Shown: positions 10,330 through 20,589, counted from the stretch's first letter. The stretch: 40,782 bases of DNA from Bacteroidetes bacterium 4572_128 (GCA_002084355.1 NBLL01000003.1:1-40782), one strand, 5' to 3'. The notes: generated from the letters alone by a model not told the origin. Numbers and translations: made by a program.

Positions 10330-12156
10330 ATGGGCAAAATAATAGGAATAGATTTAGGAACAACAAATTCTTGTGTATCTGTAATGGAAGGAAACGAAGC
10401 GGTTGTAATTTCAAATAGCGAAGGTAAACGTACAACTCCATCAATAGTTGCATTTTTAGATAAAGATGAGAGAAAAGTTGGTGATCCAGCAAAAAGACAA
10501 GCAATAACAAATCCAAGAAAAACTATTTTTTCTATAAAACGTTTTATGGGAGAAAGTTATTTTAATGTCAGTAAAGAAGTAAATAGAGTTCCTTATGAAG
10601 TTGTAAAAACTGATAATAATGTTCTAAAGATAAAAATAGAAAATAGAAATTATTCGCCTCAGGAAATTTCTTCTATGGTTTTACAAAAGATGAAAAAAAC
10701 AGGAGAAATTGCTGGATTAGAAGTAAAAAGAGTTGTAAACGAACCAACAGCAGCGGCTCTTGCTTACGGATTAGATAGAAAAGCAAAAGATATAAATGTT
10801 GCAGTTTTTGATTTAGGAGGCGGAACTTTTGATATTTCTATTTTAGAACTTGGTGATTCTATAGTAGAAGTAAAATCAACAAATGGTGATACACATCTTG
10901 GAGGAGATGATTTTGACCAGGTAATTATTGATTGGATGGCAGAAGACTTTTTGAAAAATGAAGGTGTAGATTTACGCCACGATGCTATGTCTTTACAACG
11001 TTTGAAAGAAGCAGCAGAAAAAGCAAAAATAGAACTTTCAAGCTCAACGATGACAGAAATTAATTTGCCATATATTATGCCAGTAAACGGTATTCCTAAG
11101 CATTTTGTAAAATCTTTATCCAGAGCAAAATTCGAACAGCTTGCAGATACTTTAATACAAAATACTATGGAGCCTTGTAAAAAAGCTCTTGCTGATGCTG
11201 ACTTAAATGCAAATGAAATTGATGAGGTTATTTTAGTTGGCGGCTCAACTCGTATGCCGGCAATTCAAAATATTGTAGAAAAATTTTTTAAGAAAAAACC
11301 ATCAAAAGGGGTTAATCCAGACGAAGTTGTTGCAATAGGTGCAGCTATACAAGGAGGAATACTTGCCGGAGATGATTCATTAAAAGATATTTTATTATTA
11401 GATGTTACGCCTCTGTCTCTCGGAATAGAAACTATGGGAAGAGTAATGACAAAATTGATAGAATCAAACACAACTATACCGTCTAAAAAAACAGAAACTT
11501 TTACTACTGCTGTTGATAATCAGCCTTCTGTAGAAATACATGTTTTACAAGGTGAGCGTCCAATGGCTGCAAATAATAAAACTATAGGTCGTTTTCATTT
11601 GGATGGAATTCCACCAGCACAAAGAGGTACTCCGCAAATAGAAGTTACTTTTGACATTGACGCTAACGGAATTTTAAATGTTTCTGCGAAAGATAAATCT
11701 ACGAATAAAGAGCAAAGCATACGTATAGAAGCATCTTCTGGTTTAAGTGATACAGAAATAAATAAAATGAAAGAAGAAGCAAAAGCTAATGAGGAATCTG
11801 ATAAAAAAGAGAAAGAAAAAATAGATAAGTTAAATAGTGCTGACAGTACAATCTTTCAAATAGAAAAACAAATGAAAGAAATGGGTGATAAATTACCAGC
11901 AGAAAAGAAAGAACTAATAGAAAGTAGCATATCTAATTTAAAAGAAGCTCATAAAGCTCAGGATTTAGATGCCATAGATAAATATATGGACGAATTAAAT
12001 AAAGTATTTCAAGAAGCGGCTCAAGGAGCACAAGGACAAAATGGAAATCCAAATTTTCAAGATGCTAACTTCCAAAATCCAAATGAAAAACAAGAAAACA
12101 AAAAAGAAGACAAAAAAGGAAAAGACGAATACACTGATTTTGAAGAGGTAAAATAA
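10330..12156 (+). CDS. dnaK: DnaK (Hsp70) with an internal 31-residue gap
   Basis: ATP-dependent Hsp70 chaperone. The N-terminus [11 protein letters not shown], the [12 protein letters not shown] phosphate loop, [18 protein letters not shown], the [13 protein letters not shown] interdomain linker, the substrate-binding domain and a C-terminal EEVK-like tail are all present. It is 608 residues against about 635-640 in Bacteroidota. The shortfall is one in-frame gap between T124 and G125: the universally conserved block that links LQKMKKTAE to [11 protein letters not shown] and contains VITVPAYFND is absent. As written, the nucleotide-binding domain lacks a core strand and would not fold normally. 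Single-gene unit with its own terminator. Identity is certain; functionality of this version is doubtful. Confidence 0.95.
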   Translation: MGKIIGIDLGTTNSCVSVMEGNEAVVISNSEGKRTTPSIVAFLDKDERKVGDPAKRQAITNPRKTIFSIKRFMGESYFNVSKEVNRVPYEVVKTDNNVLKIKIENRNYSPQEISSMVLQKMKKTGEIAGLEVKRVVNEPTAAALAYGLDRKAKDINVAVFDLGGGTFDISILELGDSIVEVKSTNGDTHLGGDDFDQVIIDWMAEDFLKNEGVDLRHDAMSLQRLKEAAEKAKIELSSSTMTEINLPYIMPVNGIPKHFVKSLSRAKFEQLADTLIQNTMEPCKKALADADLNANEIDEVILVGGSTRMPAIQNIVEKFFKKKPSKGVNPDEVVAIGAAIQGGILAGDDSLKDILLLDVTPLSLGIETMGRVMTKLIESNTTIPSKKTETFTTAVDNQPSVEIHVLQGERPMAANNKTIGRFHLDGIPPAQRGTPQIEVTFDIDANGILNVSAKDKSTNKEQSIRIEASSGLSDTEINKMKEEAKANEESDKKEKEKIDKLNSADSTIFQIEKQMKEMGDKLPAEKKELIESSISNLKEAHKAQDLDAIDKYMDELNKVFQEAAQGAQGQNGNPNFQDANFQNPNEKQENKKEDKKGKDEYTDFEEVK

Positions 12157-12183
12157 TAAAAAAAAACCACAAAATTTTTTCAA

Positions 12184-12220
12184 AAAAAACCCAAATGTAA
12201 TTTTATATTTGGGTTTTTTT
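12184..12220 (+). terminator. Rho-independent terminator of dnaK
   Basis: A 13-bp stem (AAAAAACCCAAAT / ATTTGGGTTTTTT) followed by a T-tract, 28 nt after the dnaK stop. Confidence 0.85.
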
Positions 12221-12309
12221 AAAAAAATTAAATTATAATCATATTAAAAATATTTGATTATAATTCAAATTATAATCATTTTTATTTCGTATAAATTCGT
12301 ATAAATATG

Positions 12310-12480
12310 AGAAATAAAATTTTTTTTTTCAAAAAAACGTCATTTTTTTTATTTTTAATTTTATCAAAAAAAATTTTTTTTTTAAAAAACGACCAAATTT
12401 TTATCATTTATTTCAAATGAAAAATTTTTTTCAAAAAAACAGCATTTTTTTAATGATTTTTTTAAATAAAAAAAATTTTT
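12310..12480 (-). repeat. AT-rich repeat, 3 units
   Basis: Three degenerate copies (cores ACGTCA, ACGACC, ACAGCA beside TCAAAAAAA and A/T runs) in the 388-bp gap between dnaK and the batE-like gene. Nothing else is seen here apart from the terminator and the promoter. Confidence 0.7.
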
Positions 12481-12511
12481 TTTATTTAAAATCTTATATC
12501 AAATTTTTTTT

Positions 12512-12519
12512 TAATTTTG
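12512..12519 (+). promoter_or_regulatory. -7 element TAATTTTG
   Basis: Match to TAnnTTTG, 25 nt upstream of the batE-like ATG. Confidence 0.5.
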
Positions 12520-12544
12520 TTTTTTTATAACAAAAATTTTAATA

Positions 12545-13281
12545 ATGAAAAAAATATTTTTTATATTTTTTATATTTTTTAGTTTTATTTCTTTTTCACA
12601 AAATTCAGATTGGAAAAATGAAATTTCTAAAGCTAATAATTTTTATAAAGAAAAAAAATTTAAAAAAGCGGTAGAAATTTACGAAAATCTCATAAAACAA
12701 GATTTTGAATCTTCAGAATTATATTATAATCTGGGAAATTCGCATCTGCAATTTTAAATTTTGAACGAGCAAAATTATTAGCTCCAAATGATGACGATAT
12801 AAAAAATAATTTATTAATCTCTCAGAAAAGCACAAAAGATAAAAATGAAAAAGTACCTCAATTGTTAATTTTTGTATGGGCAAAAAATTTAATTAAAATA
12901 TTTCATTTTGAAACTTGGGCAACAATTAGTGTAATATTTTCATTTTTATTTCTATCGCTTTTTACTGCTTTTTTATTATCTAATAAAATTAAAATGAAAA
13001 AATTATTTTTCTTTATTAGTGTTTTATTTTTAATAATAAGTTTAAAATCTTTTATATTTGCTCATTATCAAAATGATATGCAAATTAATCACAAACAAGC
13101 AATTATATTTGCTCCCTCAGTTGAAATAAAAAGTGAACCGAGTGAAATGGGGACGATTTTATTTCCTCTTCACGAAGGAACGAAAGTTCTTGTTTTGGAT
13201 GAAGAAAATAATTGGTTAGAAATAAAAATAAGCGACGGAAGAATCGGATGGATACAAAAAAAAGATTTAGAAATAATATAA
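12545..13281 (+). pseudogene. batE: BatE-like TPR/SH3 membrane protein, frame broken
   Basis: N-terminal signal peptide (MKKIFFIFFIFFS), then a TPR (FKKAVEIYENL, SELYYNLGNS). A frame change at about 12740-12745 follows, and the next frame continues the same TPR fold (SAILNFERAKLLAPNDDD). Two membrane helices come next (about 12900-13070), then an SH3-like tail (APSVEIKSEPS, GTKVLVLDEENNWLEI, DGRIGWI) to 13281. This order is that of BatE in the Bacteroidota Bat (aerotolerance) operon, which also carries batA-D; those partners are not here. About 8 codons between GNS and SAIL (normally a YYKxG-type TPR turn) are missing, so the lesion is a small out-of-frame deletion, not a one-base slip. Confidence 0.75.
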
Positions 13282-13306
13282 AAGTTTTTTTTTTTCAAAA
13301 AAAAAT

Positions 13307-13314
13307 TAAATTTG
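13307..13314 (+). promoter_or_regulatory. -7 element TAAATTTG
   Basis: Match to TAnnTTTG, 32 nt upstream of the FKBP ATG, in the short gap after the batE-like gene. Confidence 0.5.
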
Positions 13315-13346
13315 CGTTTTTTTAAATTAAAAATTTTTAATAAAAA

Positions 13347-14063
13347 ATGAAAAAAATTTTTTTTTATTCGGTATTTTTTCTTGGAATATCTTTTTTTACT
13401 TCTTGTAAAAAAGACAAATGTGATACGAGTACTATCAATTTGAAAAATGAAGTTGATTCTTTGAGTTATAGTTTTGGAAGTGATTTTGCTAATCGTTTTA
13501 AAAAGCGTAAAATAGAAAAATCTCAAATCAATGAAAAAGCATTGATGAAAGGTTTTATGGATGCTTTCAATGATAAAAAGGAAGTCATAGAAACGAAAGA
13601 TGCTCGTAAATTAATTCAAGCATTTTATAGAGACTTGAGAAAGAAAAAAGATAAAACAAAAAGTAACAAATACAAAAACCACAGAAAAGAAAATGTTGCT
13701 TTTTTAGAAAAAAATAGAAAAGTCAAAGGAGTTGAAGTTCTTAAAAGTGGGTTACAGTATCAAATTCTGAAAAAAGGAAAAGGTGAAATACCAAGCATTA
13801 AAGATAAGGTAAAAGTTCATTATCACGGAACTTTAATAAACGGGAAAATTTTTGATAGCTCTGTAAAACGAGGTAAACCGTCTTCTTTCAAAGTTAGTGG
13901 GGTCATAAAAGGTTGGACAGAAGCATTACAGATGATGCCTGTTGGTTCAAAATGGAAATTATTTATTCCGCAAGAACTTGCATATAAAGACAGAGAAGCA
14001 GGTAAAATACCTCCTTATTCAACACTGATTTTTGAAGTTGAGTTATTAGGGATTGAAAAATAG
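13347..14063 (+). CDS. FKBP-type peptidyl-prolyl isomerase lipoprotein
   Basis: A 238-residue protein with a lipoprotein signal (lipobox FTSC, cysteine at residue 20). It has a FkpA/Mip-like helical dimerisation region (about 30-125; SLSYSFGSDFANRFKK, LMKGFMDAF) and a C-terminal FKBP domain (about 145-236) with VKVHYHGTLINGKIFDSS, VIKGWTEALQMMPVGSKW and TLIFEVELL. Expected role: proline isomerisation and chaperoning of envelope proteins in the periplasm. The binding-pocket residues of FKBP (Y, F, D, W, Y) are in place. Intact frame and normal length. One residue is missing from the usual GAGGKIPP turn (here EAGKIPP), within family variation. Confidence 0.9.
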   Translation: MKKIFFYSVFFLGISFFTSCKKDKCDTSTINLKNEVDSLSYSFGSDFANRFKKRKIEKSQINEKALMKGFMDAFNDKKEVIETKDARKLIQAFYRDLRKKKDKTKSNKYKNHRKENVAFLEKNRKVKGVEVLKSGLQYQILKKGKGEIPSIKDKVKVHYHGTLINGKIFDSSVKRGKPSSFKVSGVIKGWTEALQMMPVGSKWKLFIPQELAYKDREAGKIPPYSTLIFEVELLGIEK

Positions 14064-14070
14064 AAATAAA

Positions 14071-14111
14071 TTTAATAATTCTTTTATAATTCATATAAAA
14101 GAATTATTAAA
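14071..14111. other. 18-bp perfect inverted repeat
   Basis: TTTAATAATTCTTTTATA (14071-14088) is perfectly repeated inverted at 14094-14111 around a 5-nt loop, between the FKBP gene and the ABC ATPase. An A-run, not a T-run, follows on the plus strand, so it is not a textbook terminator for the upstream gene. It may attenuate transcription or stabilise the 3' end. Confidence 0.55.
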
Positions 14112-14149
14112 AAAAACGCCATTTTTTCAAAAAATTTTTTTTATAAAAA

Positions 14150-14803
14150 ATGATAGAAGTAAAAAATATAACAAAATCTTTTGGTTCTTTGAAAGTTTTA
14201 AAAGGAGTAGATATTTTTATTAAAAAAGGTGAAATAGCAACTATTGTCGGTAAAAGCGGAGCAGGAAAAACTACACTTTTGCAAATTATGGGAACGCTTC
14301 TAAAAGCGGACAGCGGAATTATCAAAATAAATAATAAAAATATTAATAAACTTAAAACCAAAGAGCTTTCTTTATTTAGAAATAAAAATATTGCTTTTGT
14401 ATTTCAATTTCATCATTTGTTAAAAGAATTTACCGCAATTGAAAATGTTTGTATTCCAGCTTTTATTGCTAATAAACCTAAAAAAGAAACTGAAGAAAAA
14501 GCAAAAGAACTTTTAAATTTTTTGAAAATATCTGACCGTTTTAACCATAAACCAAATGAGCTTTCTGGCGGCGAACAGCAAAGAGTTGCGGTTGCACGTG
14601 CATTAATTAATCAACCAAGTATAATATTCGCAGACGAACCATCAGGAAATTTAGACACACAAAATAAAGAAGAATTACATAATTTATTCTTCGAATTAAG
14701 AGATAAATTTAAACAAACTTTTGTTATCGTTACTCACGATATTTCTTTATCTAAACTTTCTGACAAACAAATTCAAATGGAAGATGGAAAAATTAATAAT
14801 TAA
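14150..14803 (+). CDS. lolD: LolD-type ABC transporter ATPase
   Basis: A 217-residue stand-alone nucleotide-binding domain. Walker [10 protein letters not shown] (34-42), Q-loop [16 protein letters not shown], signature [15 protein letters not shown], Walker [13 protein letters not shown] and H-loop VIVTHD are all present, as is the LLKEFTAxENV segment typical of the LolD/MacB/FtsE subgroup. Expected to power lipoprotein release from, or a MacB-like process at, the inner membrane with a separately encoded FtsX-like permease (none in this window). A single degenerate repeat unit (AACGCCATTTTTTC) sits just upstream. Length is normal and frame intact. The choice between LolD and another member of the subgroup is uncertain. 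Confidence 0.85.
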   Translation: MIEVKNITKSFGSLKVLKGVDIFIKKGEIATIVGKSGAGKTTLLQIMGTLLKADSGIIKINNKNINKLKTKELSLFRNKNIAFVFQFHHLLKEFTAIENVCIPAFIANKPKKETEEKAKELLNFLKISDRFNHKPNELSGGEQQRVAVARALINQPSIIFADEPSGNLDTQNKEELHNLFFELRDKFKQTFVIVTHDISLSKLSDKQIQMEDGKINN

Positions 14804-14814
14804 TTATTTTTTAT

Positions 14815-17493
14815 TTAAAAAAATTCTACATCTCCATAACTTTCGAAAATTTTAAAACCCATAACTGAAACATCATCAACTTGTTTATTATCTTTTTTCC
14901 ATTCATAAAAAGTATTTTTGATTATCTCTTTTTGTTCTGATAGTTCTTTTTCGCAATTTTTCAATAGAAAATCTTTAAAATTTTTCCTCATAAATTTCCT
15001 ACCTTTTTCACCGCCAAATTGATCTTGAAAACCGTCAGAAAACATATAAATCATATCATTTTCATATAATTGAATTTCATTATTTTTAAAATCTTTTTCT
15101 TTTATATAATTTCCTATTGGTATTCTGTCTGCTTTAAAATCTTGTATTTCATATTTTTTATTATTGTTTTTTCTCATCAAAATTAGAGGAATATTTGCTC
15201 CAGCATATTGCAATTTTTTATTTGTCAAATTAAAAACACAAAAAGCAATGTCCATACCATTATTATTTCTTTTACTTATTGCTTCCCCTTGAAAAAGAAT
15301 TTTTTTTATTTTTTCTCTTAACTTATTCAAAACTTCATTTGCTTTTATTTCTCCTTTCCATCCAAAATCAGAAATAATTTCGTTTAAAGATGTAATACCT
15401 AAAATACTCATAAAAGCTCCAGGAACTCCGTGTCCTGTACAATCTGCTAATGCTATTAATATATTGTCATTAAATTGTTTAACCCAATAAAAATCTCCAC
15501 TTATTATGTCTTTTGGCAAATAAACAACAAAATTTTCAGGTAAAAATTGTTTTAAGTAATGGTATTTTGGCAACATAGCATGTTGAATATATTTAGCATA
15601 ATTTATGCTTGAAATTATATTTTTATTTTTTAATTTTAATTCATCATTTGTGGATATTATTTTTAATTGATTTTCTTTTTCCCTAGTAACATTTTCTATA
15701 ATTACTAATATATTAGTAATTATTCTATTATTATTTTCTAATGGAATTGTTTTATATGAATAAAACAAATTATTCTTTGTTTTTACAATAAATTTTTTTT
15801 CTTTACCATCAAAAGTTTTTAAAAGATTTTTTTTAATAAAAGAAAAATTTTTTCTAAAAAGTATTTCATTCAAATTAAGATTTAAAAAATAATTTATATT
15901 TCGTTTTATATTTTTAAATTCTTGTCCAGAAATAAATTTTATATCCATATTCTTATCAATTATAGAGATGAATGAATTAGGGTAATTTTCTATTATTCTT
16001 AATAAAAGTTTTTCATTAATTCTTATTTTTTCTTTACTTAAAAATAGTTCTTCATTTTGTGCTTTATATTCTTCATTTATTGTAATGTATTCCTCATTTA
16101 TTTCTCTTAGTTTAATTTCTTTTTCTTTTATCTTTGTAATATCATTGAAAATTGTTAATTTCTCAAAATCATTAATAATTATATTTCTTACAAAGAAATA
16201 TTTATTATCTTTCTCTAATTCATAATTTATTATTTTTTCTTTTTTTAAATTATCAAAAATACACCATGAACAAATTTTATTATTATTATTACGAACTTTA
16301 TAACATTTTTTTCCAATAATATTTTTTCCATATCTTTTTTTCATTTTAGAATTTGCAAATTTTATTTTGTAATTTTTATCTGTAATATAAATTACATCAG
16401 GAATTCCATTTAAAATTATTTCTAATGTTTTTTTTCCCTCTTTTGCAATTATTTCTGATTTTTTTCTTTTTTCTATTTCTGAAAATAATTTTTCTTTGCT
16501 TTTTTTAATAAAATTTTCTATTTTAGAAAAATAAAAATAAAATAGAATAAATAGAATAAATAAAATAGATAAACTAACAATTATTTGTTTTTTTATTAAA
16601 TTTTCTGTATAAGTTTTTTGTTTTGTAATATTATGAATAAAAATAATTTTACCAACATTTTGTTTTTTTACGTCTAATAAATCTATAGATTTATATAAAA
16701 AAAATTTTTCTTTATTTATTTTCAAGAATTTTTCATTTTTTATTTTCAAAAAATTTTTAATTTCATTGAAATTTTTTAAAGTATTTTCAACAACAACAAA
16801 ATTTTTAAAATCATCCCATTTATAATTATTTTCATTATTTAATATTCTTATACTTTCTTCCCATTTTTCTTTCTCAAGAAAATTTTTATCTATCATAAAA
16901 ATAAAATCAAAATTAGTAAGTTCTTTTAATGTTTTTGTCAAATTGTCTAATTTTTTTCCAAGTCCTAAATATCCAATAACTTTATTATCTAAAATCAAAG
17001 GCATAACTAATCTTATAGCAAAAATTCCATAATGACCGAGTTCCATTCCGTAAAAAATTTTTTTATTTTCTTTTGCTTTTTTATAAATAAAATTATCTAT
17101 TTTATTACCAAATCTTTTTTTGTTGTGCATACGTAAAAAAACATTATCATTTGTATCTATAAAATAAAAAAGTGTTATTTTAAATTCATCTTTTAATTCT
17201 TTATAAATTGAATTCCCATATTTTATTAAATTTTTTTTATCTTTTTTCAAAAATAAATTTTGTAATTTTTTATCTTTTGCAAGGAATAAAATATTAGATT
17301 TTAAAATATTCACTTCATCAGAAATAATATGTTCAAATATTCTTTTTACAGAATTTACTTTTTCATTATTTTCATGAGTGAAATTTTCCTCTTGAAAATT
17401 CAAAATTTCTATGATAAAAAAAGAAATTATAACTATGAATGCAATTGTTCCTGGTAATAAAATTTTAAATTTTATTTTTTCGTATTTTTTCAT
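14815..17493 (-). CDS. membrane sensor PP2C (SpoIIE-type) phosphatase with Cache and PAS domains
   Basis: 892 residues. TM helix 1 is about 13-31. An extracytoplasmic dCache_3-like sensor covers about 35-295 (ITLFYFIDTNDNVFLRMHNK, GMELGHYGIFAIRLVMPL). TM helix 2 is about 302-322. Two PAS regions follow (one near 350-450 with CxxC-type CYKVRNNN...CSWC; one near 490-605), then a coiled linker and a SpoIIE/PP2C phosphatase (about 650-885) with metal-binding SGDFYW, DCTGHGVPGAFMS, YMFSDGFQDQFGG and QVDDVSVMGFKI. Expected to dephosphorylate a serine/threonine-phosphorylated regulator in response to an external ligand. The partner anti-sigma or STAS protein is not adjacent. Intact. It converges on the ABC gene 11 bp away. 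Confidence 0.85.
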   Translation of the reverse strand: MKKYEKIKFKILLPGTIAFIVIISFFIIEILNFQEENFTHENNEKVNSVKRIFEHIISDEVNILKSNILFLAKDKKLQNLFLKKDKKNLIKYGNSIYKELKDEFKITLFYFIDTNDNVFLRMHNKKRFGNKIDNFIYKKAKENKKIFYGMELGHYGIFAIRLVMPLILDNKVIGYLGLGKKLDNLTKTLKELTNFDFIFMIDKNFLEKEKWEESIRILNNENNYKWDDFKNFVVVENTLKNFNEIKNFLKIKNEKFLKINKEKFFLYKSIDLLDVKKQNVGKIIFIHNITKQKTYTENLIKKQIIVSLSILFILFILFYFYFSKIENFIKKSKEKLFSEIEKRKKSEIIAKEGKKTLEIILNGIPDVIYITDKNYKIKFANSKMKKRYGKNIIGKKCYKVRNNNNKICSWCIFDNLKKEKIINYELEKDNKYFFVRNIIINDFEKLTIFNDITKIKEKEIKLREINEEYITINEEYKAQNEELFLSKEKIRINEKLLLRIIENYPNSFISIIDKNMDIKFISGQEFKNIKRNINYFLNLNLNEILFRKNFSFIKKNLLKTFDGKEKKFIVKTKNNLFYSYKTIPLENNNRIITNILVIIENVTREKENQLKIISTNDELKLKNKNIISSINYAKYIQHAMLPKYHYLKQFLPENFVVYLPKDIISGDFYWVKQFNDNILIALADCTGHGVPGAFMSILGITSLNEIISDFGWKGEIKANEVLNKLREKIKKILFQGEAISKRNNNGMDIAFCVFNLTNKKLQYAGANIPLILMRKNNNKKYEIQDFKADRIPIGNYIKEKDFKNNEIQLYENDMIYMFSDGFQDQFGGEKGRKFMRKNFKDFLLKNCEKELSEQKEIIKNTFYEWKKDNKQVDDVSVMGFKIFESYGDVEFF

Positions 17494-17554
17494 AAATTAT
17501 AAAAAAAATTAATTTAATCTTTTTATATAAAACAAAGATGTAGTTTTTTTTTTT

Positions 17555-17722
17555 TTTTAATATTTTTTTTTATTGAAGTTTTTTATTCAAAATTTCAAAA
17601 TAAAATTGTAAAATCTTATCGTTTTTTTTTGGATTTTTTAATAAATTTGTAAAATTTATCGTTTTTTTTTTGGATTTTTTTTTATTTCAAAATAAAATTG
17701 TAAAATTTGTCGTTTTTTTAGA
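17555..17722 (+). repeat. AT-rich repeat, 3 units
   Basis: Three copies of AAAAT(C)TT(A/G)TCG followed by a T-run and GGATTTTTT, in the gap between the 17726 and 17493 genes (both minus). Confidence 0.7.
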
Positions 17723-17725
17723 AAA

Positions 17726-18982
17726 TTAAAATCTTTCTAAAATATATAAATTTCTTTTTCCGCTGTGTACACTATCTATAAAAATATATTTTCCATCATA
17801 ACTAAAACGAGGATGTAAATCGCATCTTGTTTCTTCATAAAACTCTAAACTTTCAAAAAATTCAGCTATTTTTTCCACATTGTCATTTTCAAAATCATAA
17901 ATAAATAGTTCTTGCATTCTTGATTTATTTGGGTAAGTATCAAAAACCATTTTATTTTTATAAATGTTTGGATGACCATCACCAATATTTATAAAAAATT
18001 TATTTTTGCTAAAATTACTAATTTTATTCTTCCTTAAATTTATAATAAAGTAATTATCTATTTTTTTATCATTTCTTAAATAAGCAATAATTTCATTATT
18101 ATTTTTCCAGAAACAATGACTTACCATTTCATTATCGCTCAAAATTTTTAAATCTTTATTTTCTAAAAATCCTAAAATTAATCTGTCTTTTTTTATTCCA
18201 TTTTTTATCCATCTGTGTAAAAAAATATATTTATCTCCATTTGGACTGATCATAATATGATTGACATAATGTTTTGCTTTTTCAAAAGAACTTTTAAAAT
18301 TAAATTTTATAATTTCTTCCATAGAAAGAATTAAATTATAATTGCCTGTCCCAAAATCTATTTTGAAAATTCCGTCATTTTTATAAGAAATCTTTTTTAT
18401 ATTTAAATTTTTATAAGAATAATCTTTTGCATATAAAAATAAAGCATTAAAATTTAAACTTAAAGCAAAATTTTCAAAACTATCGTAAATTGGAAATGAA
18501 TTTTCTTTTTTTAAAAAAGCCTCATTTTTTTTAATCTTATATATTAAAGAAATATATTTTGAACTTTTTTTATCAAAATTATTAAAAATAAAAGTTTCAT
18601 TATCTATCCATTGCAATTTACAAGCCTGCTGCCAATTGTAAGAAAAAACATCTGCAATTTTTATAAAAAAATCTTCTTTTAAATTATATAAAAAAATTTT
18701 TATCGATTTATCTTTTTTTGGTTTTTCTTTTGTCGAAAAATTAACACTTAGAAAAAGCACAAAAGTATTATCTAAATTTACCGGAGATTTATCATAATAT
18801 CCAAAAAAACTTTCTTCATTCTCAAAACTTATTTTTTTCATTTTTAATTTCGAAGAAAAATTTTTTTTCGGTTTATTCAAAAAATATTGGAATAATTGAT
18901 AATATTTTTTTGATATTCTTTTTATAAAAGGATAGTCTTCAAGAAACCTTGCAATACTTTTTTCTATTTTATTATAACTCAT
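17726..18982 (-). CDS. beta-propeller-like protein of a polysaccharide/lipid cluster
   Basis: 418 residues, no signal peptide. After an N-terminal helix comes FGYYDKSPVN and then a series of WD40/TolB-like blades (LQWIDNETFIFNN, HIMISPNGDKYIFLHRW, GDGHPNIYKNKMVFDTYPN, DLHPRFSYDGKYIFIDSVHSGKRNLYIL). The FGYYDKSP start and the closing HPRFSxDGKYI blade are typical of TolB-like proteins found in capsule and glycan biosynthesis clusters. No catalytic motif is recognised. It begins 5 bp after the CDP-alcohol transferase gene, so the two are almost certainly co-transcribed and probably work on the same cell-surface polymer. Frame intact; function is inferred only from context. Confidence 0.6.
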   Translation of the reverse strand: MSYNKIEKSIARFLEDYPFIKRISKKYYQLFQYFLNKPKKNFSSKLKMKKISFENEESFFGYYDKSPVNLDNTFVLFLSVNFSTKEKPKKDKSIKIFLYNLKEDFFIKIADVFSYNWQQACKLQWIDNETFIFNNFDKKSSKYISLIYKIKKNEAFLKKENSFPIYDSFENFALSLNFNALFLYAKDYSYKNLNIKKISYKNDGIFKIDFGTGNYNLILSMEEIIKFNFKSSFEKAKHYVNHIMISPNGDKYIFLHRWIKNGIKKDRLILGFLENKDLKILSDNEMVSHCFWKNNNEIIAYLRNDKKIDNYFIINLRKNKISNFSKNKFFINIGDGHPNIYKNKMVFDTYPNKSRMQELFIYDFENDNVEKIAEFFESLEFYEETRCDLHPRFSYDGKYIFIDSVHSGKRNLYILERF

Positions 18983-18987
18983 TAAAA

Positions 18988-19740
18988 TTATTTTAAATAA
19001 GAAATTACATTTTTAAATTTAAAAAACGAATAAATATTGTATATAATCAATAAAAAAATTAAATATATTTTCATAAAATAATAAAAATTAAATATATTTT
19101 CTAAAATAAAAATCAAAGGTAAAAGCAAATAAAAACCTCCTTTTGAAAGCATAAATTTTATAATATGAAATAAAAAATTCTTATCTTTTATCTCTTGATT
19201 TATATTTTTATCTTTTTCTTTATTTTTTGAAAAAAGTTTATAAAAATCAGAAATCCCAACGAAAAGCTCTGTAAAAGTGGTAATTAAAAATAATATAAAA
19301 TATATTAATGAAATTTCTCTAAAAACAGAAATTTTATAAATATAAATTAGAAAAAAAAGCGGCAAAGTAAACCACAATAAAAAGTCAAGAAATTCGCCTT
19401 TTTGCGAAGTTTTTTTCCTTAAACGTGCAACTTCTCCGTCAATGACATCTAAAAAATAAATAAAATAAAATAAAATAATTGCCAAAAAAATCAAATTTAA
19501 TATTGAGTTTAAAAACAATAAAATAAATGGCGAAACAAAACTCAAAAAAGCCATAAAAGACGTAATTTGATTTGCTGTAATTGACGTATTTTTTACTATA
19601 AAAGTAGAAAAATAAATTGATATTGGACGCAATATATAAAAAGCAATAAACTCTTCCTTTGCTTTTGGCTTTTGAATTTCAATACGTAAATTTTTTGTTT
19701 TTTTACTATCAAAAAATAAACTTGGATATATTTTTTTCAT
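18988..19740 (-). CDS. CDP-alcohol phosphatidyltransferase family protein
   Basis: A 250-residue integral membrane protein with about six hydrophobic segments. The signature D-xx-DG-xx-AR-x8-G-xxx-D is present as DVIDGEVARLRKKTSQKGEFLD. The family signature continues xxxD; here the last position is W (DFLLW), so the fourth Asp, the catalytic base in characterised members, is absent. Expected chemistry: transfer of a phospho-alcohol group from a CDP-activated donor onto an alcohol acceptor in the membrane. The partner gene downstream is a TolB-like propeller. The missing Asp may mark a subfamily with altered chemistry or an inactive enzyme. The frame is intact. Confidence 0.75.
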   Translation of the reverse strand: MKKIYPSLFFDSKKTKNLRIEIQKPKAKEEFIAFYILRPISIYFSTFIVKNTSITANQITSFMAFLSFVSPFILLFLNSILNLIFLAIILFYFIYFLDVIDGEVARLRKKTSQKGEFLDFLLWFTLPLFFLIYIYKISVFREISLIYFILFLITTFTELFVGISDFYKLFSKNKEKDKNINQEIKDKNFLFHIIKFMLSKGGFYLLLPLIFILENIFNFYYFMKIYLIFLLIIYNIYSFFKFKNVISYLK

Positions 19741-19744
19741 TTTA

Positions 19745-20570
19745 TATAAAAAATTTTATTTCAAATAAAGCAATTTTTTTTGAAATAAAATTTTAATATT
19801 TTTATTTCAAATTTAAAAAAAATTTTTTTTTTAATTCGTGAAAATTTTAATGCTTTTTATTTCAAATAAAAAAATTTTTTTTTAATTATTAAAAAATCAT
19901 AAAAAAATGGCATATTTTTGAAAAAAATTTTTTTTAATTATTAAAAAATCATAAAAAAATGGCATATTTTTGAAAAAATTTTTTTTTAATTATTAAAAAA
20001 TCATAAAAAAATGGCATATTTTTGAAAAAATTTTTTTTAATTATTAAAAAATCATAAAAAAATGGCATATTTTTGAAAAAAAATTTTTTTTTTAATTATT
20101 AAAAAATCATAAAAAAAATGGCATTTTATTGAAAAAAATTTTTTTTTTAATTATTAAAAATCATAAAAAAAATGGCATTTTATTGAAAAAAATTTTTTTT
20201 TTAATAATTAAAAATCATAAAAAAATGGCATTTTATTGAAAAAATTTTTTTTTTAATTATTAAAAATCATAAAAAAATGGCATATTTTTGAAAATTTTTT
20301 TTTTTAATTATTAAAAAATCATAAAAAAATGGCATTTTATTGAAAAAATTTTTTTTTTAATTATTAAAAAATCATAAAAAAAATGGCATTTTATTGAAAA
20401 AATTTTTTTTTAATTATTAAAAAATCATAAAAAAAATGGCATTTTATTGAAAAATTTTTTTTTTAATTATTAAAAAATCATAAAAAAATGGCATTTTATT
20501 GAAAAAATTTTTTTTTAATTATTAAAAAATCATAAAAAAATGGCATTTTATTGAAAAAATTTTTTACCGT
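19745..20570 (+). repeat. AT-rich tandem repeat array, 13 units of about 52 bp
   Basis: Thirteen units of TTAATTATTAAAAAATCATA followed by AAAAAATGGCATTTTATTG or TGGCATATTTTTG and A/T runs (unit cores from about 19909 to 20539), preceded by one degenerate copy near 19825. The two core variants alternate in blocks, as expected of local duplication. No gene lies in 19741-20666. Confidence 0.9.
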
Positions 20571-20589
20571 AAAAATATTTTAATTTTTT

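Noticed and set aside
14107-14361. Minus-strand open frame opposite the ABC ATPase
   Set aside because: Shadow frame of the Walker A region; the plus-strand frame has all ABC motifs.
19745-20570. CRISPR array
   Set aside because: Units are tandem copies with near-identical sequence throughout and no unique spacers; no cas genes nearby.
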